Source of the DNA: Bacilli bacterium
GTDB taxonomy: Bacteria; Bacillota_I; Bacilli_A; RF39; UBA660
Assembly (NCBI GenBank): GCA_017541325.1
Contig: JAFXZI010000009.1
Location: 1-32,188, forward strand
Direction: 5' to 3'
Length of the DNA: 32,188 bases
The translations under genes were made by a program, and so were the position numbers. The notes beneath the pieces were generated by a model. It was not told where the DNA came from. It worked only from the letters and a program-made list of their open reading frames with translations, and did no database searches. Shown piece by piece: positions 30,851 through 32,188 of this stretch; the first letter of the stretch is position 1; each line of letters opens with the position of its first letter.

Positions 30851-31562
30851 ATTTTGTTAATTCATATAATTTAGATACTTCTTTATGATTAAGTTTGCGA
30901 TATTCTCCAGATTTTAATCCTGTAAGATCTAAAAATGCATATCTTTCTCTTTTAAGTTTTAATACTTCGTGATTAACTGCTTCAAACATTTTTTTAACTT
31001 GATGATTACGACCTTCATGAATAGTAATTTCAACAATAGATGTATTACTATTTTTATCCACACTTCGTACTTTAACACGAGATTTTGATGTTTTTATACC
31101 ATCAATTACAACTCCGTTTTTTAAAGACATTTGTTCACTTGGAGTAAGAGTACCATTTATTTTAGCAATATATACTTTATCAATATTACTTTTAGGATGC
31201 ATTAATTTATTAGCAAGTTCTCCATCATTTGTAAGAAGTAAAAGACCAGTCGTATCATAATCAAGTCTTCCTACGGGATAAATACGTTTATCTGTATCTA
31301 TTAAATCAACTACAGTTTTTCTATTATGTTCATCACTAACTGATGTAATAACTTCACGAGGTTTATTAAGTAAAAAATATACTTTTTCTTCTCTATTAAT
31401 CTTTATACCATCAACTATTATTTCATCTTTATCATTTACTTTAGTACCAAGAGTTGTAATAACTTCACCATTAACACTAACTTTACCAGATGTAATTAAT
31501 TCTTCTGCTTTACGACGAGATGTAATACCAGCTGATGAAATAACTTTTTGTAAACGTTCCAT
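30849..31562 (-). CDS. rluB: RluB/RsuA-family rRNA pseudouridine synthase
   Basis: 237 residues from ATG at 31562, with GGTG 6 bases upstream; the longer open frame runs through a terminator and has an unlikely Phe-rich start. An N-terminal S4 RNA-binding domain occupies about 1-60 (MERLQKVISSAGITSRRKAE, then GKVSVNG). The synthase domain has the signature GRLDYDTTGLLLLTNDGEL at 98-116, with D101 as the catalytic residue, and EGRNHQVKKMFEAV later, as in RluB. In Bacilli this enzyme modifies a uridine of helix 89-93 of 23S rRNA; the precise target is inferred from the family. An extended -10 TGTTATAAT is at 31578-31586. Confidence 0.9.
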   Translation of the reverse strand: MERLQKVISSAGITSRRKAEELITSGKVSVNGEVITTLGTKVNDKDEIIVDGIKINREEKVYFLLNKPREVITSVSDEHNRKTVVDLIDTDKRIYPVGRLDYDTTGLLLLTNDGELANKLMHPKSNIDKVYIAKINGTLTPSEQMSLKNGVVIDGIKTSKSRVKVRSVDKNSNTSIVEITIHEGRNHQVKKMFEAVNHEVLKLKRERYAFLDLTGLKSGEYRKLNHKEVSKLYELTK

Positions 31563-31577
31563 AAAATCACCATAATA

Positions 31578-31586
31578 ATTATAACA
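31578..31586 (-). promoter_or_regulatory. Extended -10 promoter of the RluB gene
   Basis: On the minus strand TGTTATAAT, 15 bases before the ATG. The -35 region is a T tract and is not convincing. Confidence 0.45.
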
Positions 31587-31591
31587 AAATA

Positions 31592-31616
31592 TAAAAAAAA
31601 AGAACATAATGTTCTT
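31592..31616 (-). terminator. Terminator of the gene at the right edge
   Basis: Short stem AAGAACAT / ATGTTCTT at 31600-31616 with almost no loop, followed by eight or nine T on the minus strand. It overlaps the stop codon of the gene at 31615. Confidence 0.65.
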
Positions 31617-32188
31617 ATCCTCGTATATGTTCATCCCATTTTCCAAACATTTTATCTTGTGTTTTTGCATGATCTACAGTTGCATCTTGTTGTATTTTGA
31701 AAACTTTAGTCTGAGTATCCTGTAAAATTTTCCATCTTTCAATTTCAGCTTTTTGTTGAGAGGCAGCAATATCTCTTTGGATAGAGGCAGCAACAGCTTT
31801 TTCAACATAAGTTTTTTGTGTTTCTTCTGGCGTTGTATTAAAAGGTGCAAAATACTTCCAATCATATTCTCCTTCAGTTCCAGTTGATGGGTATAGTTGA
31901 GGAGGTTTATAAGGAGCATATAACATTTGAGTAACTCTTCTTCCACCACCACGAGATGCCACTGGCACTTCATCTCCAGAAGTCATTGGTGTGTTAGGCA
32001 TTATTTCTGGATTTGTTCCAACATGTTCGTTTCCTAGATTTGGAATCTCTCCTGTTGCTAATAACGCAGAATCCGCATCCATTGCTCCACTAATCGTTTC
32101 ATCGGCATTAAGAAACATTTTCTCTACTTCTGCGATTATATCTTTTTCTGCTGTTTGAACTGCTTCTGCATATTCTGTTAAACTTGTA
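31615..32188 (-). CDS. Hypothetical protein with C-terminal coiled coil, 5' part outside window
   Basis: The frame stays open to the right edge (191 visible codons). An ATG at 32118 exists but has no ribosome site, and the codons upstream of it (for example AEAVQTAEKDIIAEVEKMF) continue a plausible helix. I therefore treat the gene as cut. The middle is Pro/Gly/Thr-rich (NPEIMPNTPMTSGDEVP) with an Arg-rich spot (SRGGGRRV) and a Tyr/Pro stretch (MLYAPYKPPQLYPS). The C-terminus (about the last 70 residues) is a Gln/Lys/Ala-rich helix likely to form a coiled coil. There is no signal peptide or membrane helix in the visible part. Function unknown. Confidence 0.7.
   Translation of the reverse strand, partial: TSLTEYAEAVQTAEKDIIAEVEKMFLNADETISGAMDADSALLATGEIPNLGNEHVGTNPEIMPNTPMTSGDEVPVASRGGGRRVTQMLYAPYKPPQLYPSTGTEGEYDWKYFAPFNTTPEETQKTYVEKAVAASIQRDIAASQQKAEIERWKILQDTQTKVFKIQQDATVDHAKTQDKMFGKWDEHIRG

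Overview
The window looks like chromosomal DNA from a low-GC, Gram-positive-type bacterium of the Bacilli/Firmicutes, quite possibly an uncultured gut lineage of the RF39 / Mollicutes-adjacent kind. The DNA is very AT-rich, genes are dense, and Shine-Dalgarno sites are clear (GGAGG, GAGGTG, AGGGTG). TGA is used as a stop (for example in an ATGA overlap at 17415-17418), so the code is standard and not the Mycoplasma code. Housekeeping families typical of Bacilli are present: DUF1292/YrzB, a YutD-like protein, a GSP13-type S1 protein, M29 aminopeptidase, DgkB-like lipid kinase and RluA/RluB pseudouridine synthases. The taxonomic call is inference.

Layout. 1-6373: an exported protein cut by the left edge, a Pro/Glu/Val-rich membrane protein, two rRNA-modification genes (methyltransferase then pseudouridine synthase, overlapping), an M29 aminopeptidase divergent from a PH-domain protein, a zinc-ribbon membrane protein, and a membrane-anchored extracellular protein. 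6450-12974: a Tad/Flp-type pilus locus on the minus strand, transcribed CpaB-like -> CpaF/TadA ATPase -> TadB -> TadC -> small Flp-like pilin -> TadE-like minor pilin -> TadZ/CpaE-like protein -> separately promoted two-helix VirB2/TrbC-like protein. 13252-13671: a thioredoxin-like lipoprotein on the opposite strand. 13698-22045: a tandem duplication of a two-gene module. Each copy has a membrane-anchored exported protein of about 250 residues followed, translationally coupled, by a secreted cysteine-rich protein of about 1,000 residues. The array ends with a pseudopilin-like protein. 22112-24808: lipid kinase, small anchored protein, and a polyprenyl synthase with an extra N-terminal domain. 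24868-26159: EEP-family hydrolase and a five-tRNA operon (Val-Thr-Tyr-Gln-Lys). 26286-32188: Nfu Fe-S protein, a large acidic protein of unknown function with DUF1292, YutD-like and S1 proteins, a tail-anchored protein, ferredoxin, RluB, and a coiled-coil protein cut by the right edge.

How the genes may work together. The ATPase and TadB/TadC would build a thin pilus from the 62-residue pilin, which has its own strong promoter. The duplicated cysteine-rich proteins next door, with their membrane-anchored partners and a TadE-like protein, are plausible pilus-associated adhesins or a surface complex. The extracytoplasmic thioredoxin-like lipoprotein is well placed to form or shuffle their many disulfides. 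This pilus plus duplicated Cys-rich pairs plus thioredoxin lipoprotein is the most promising poorly described system here. The functional link is inferred from adjacency, topology and cysteine content, not shown directly.
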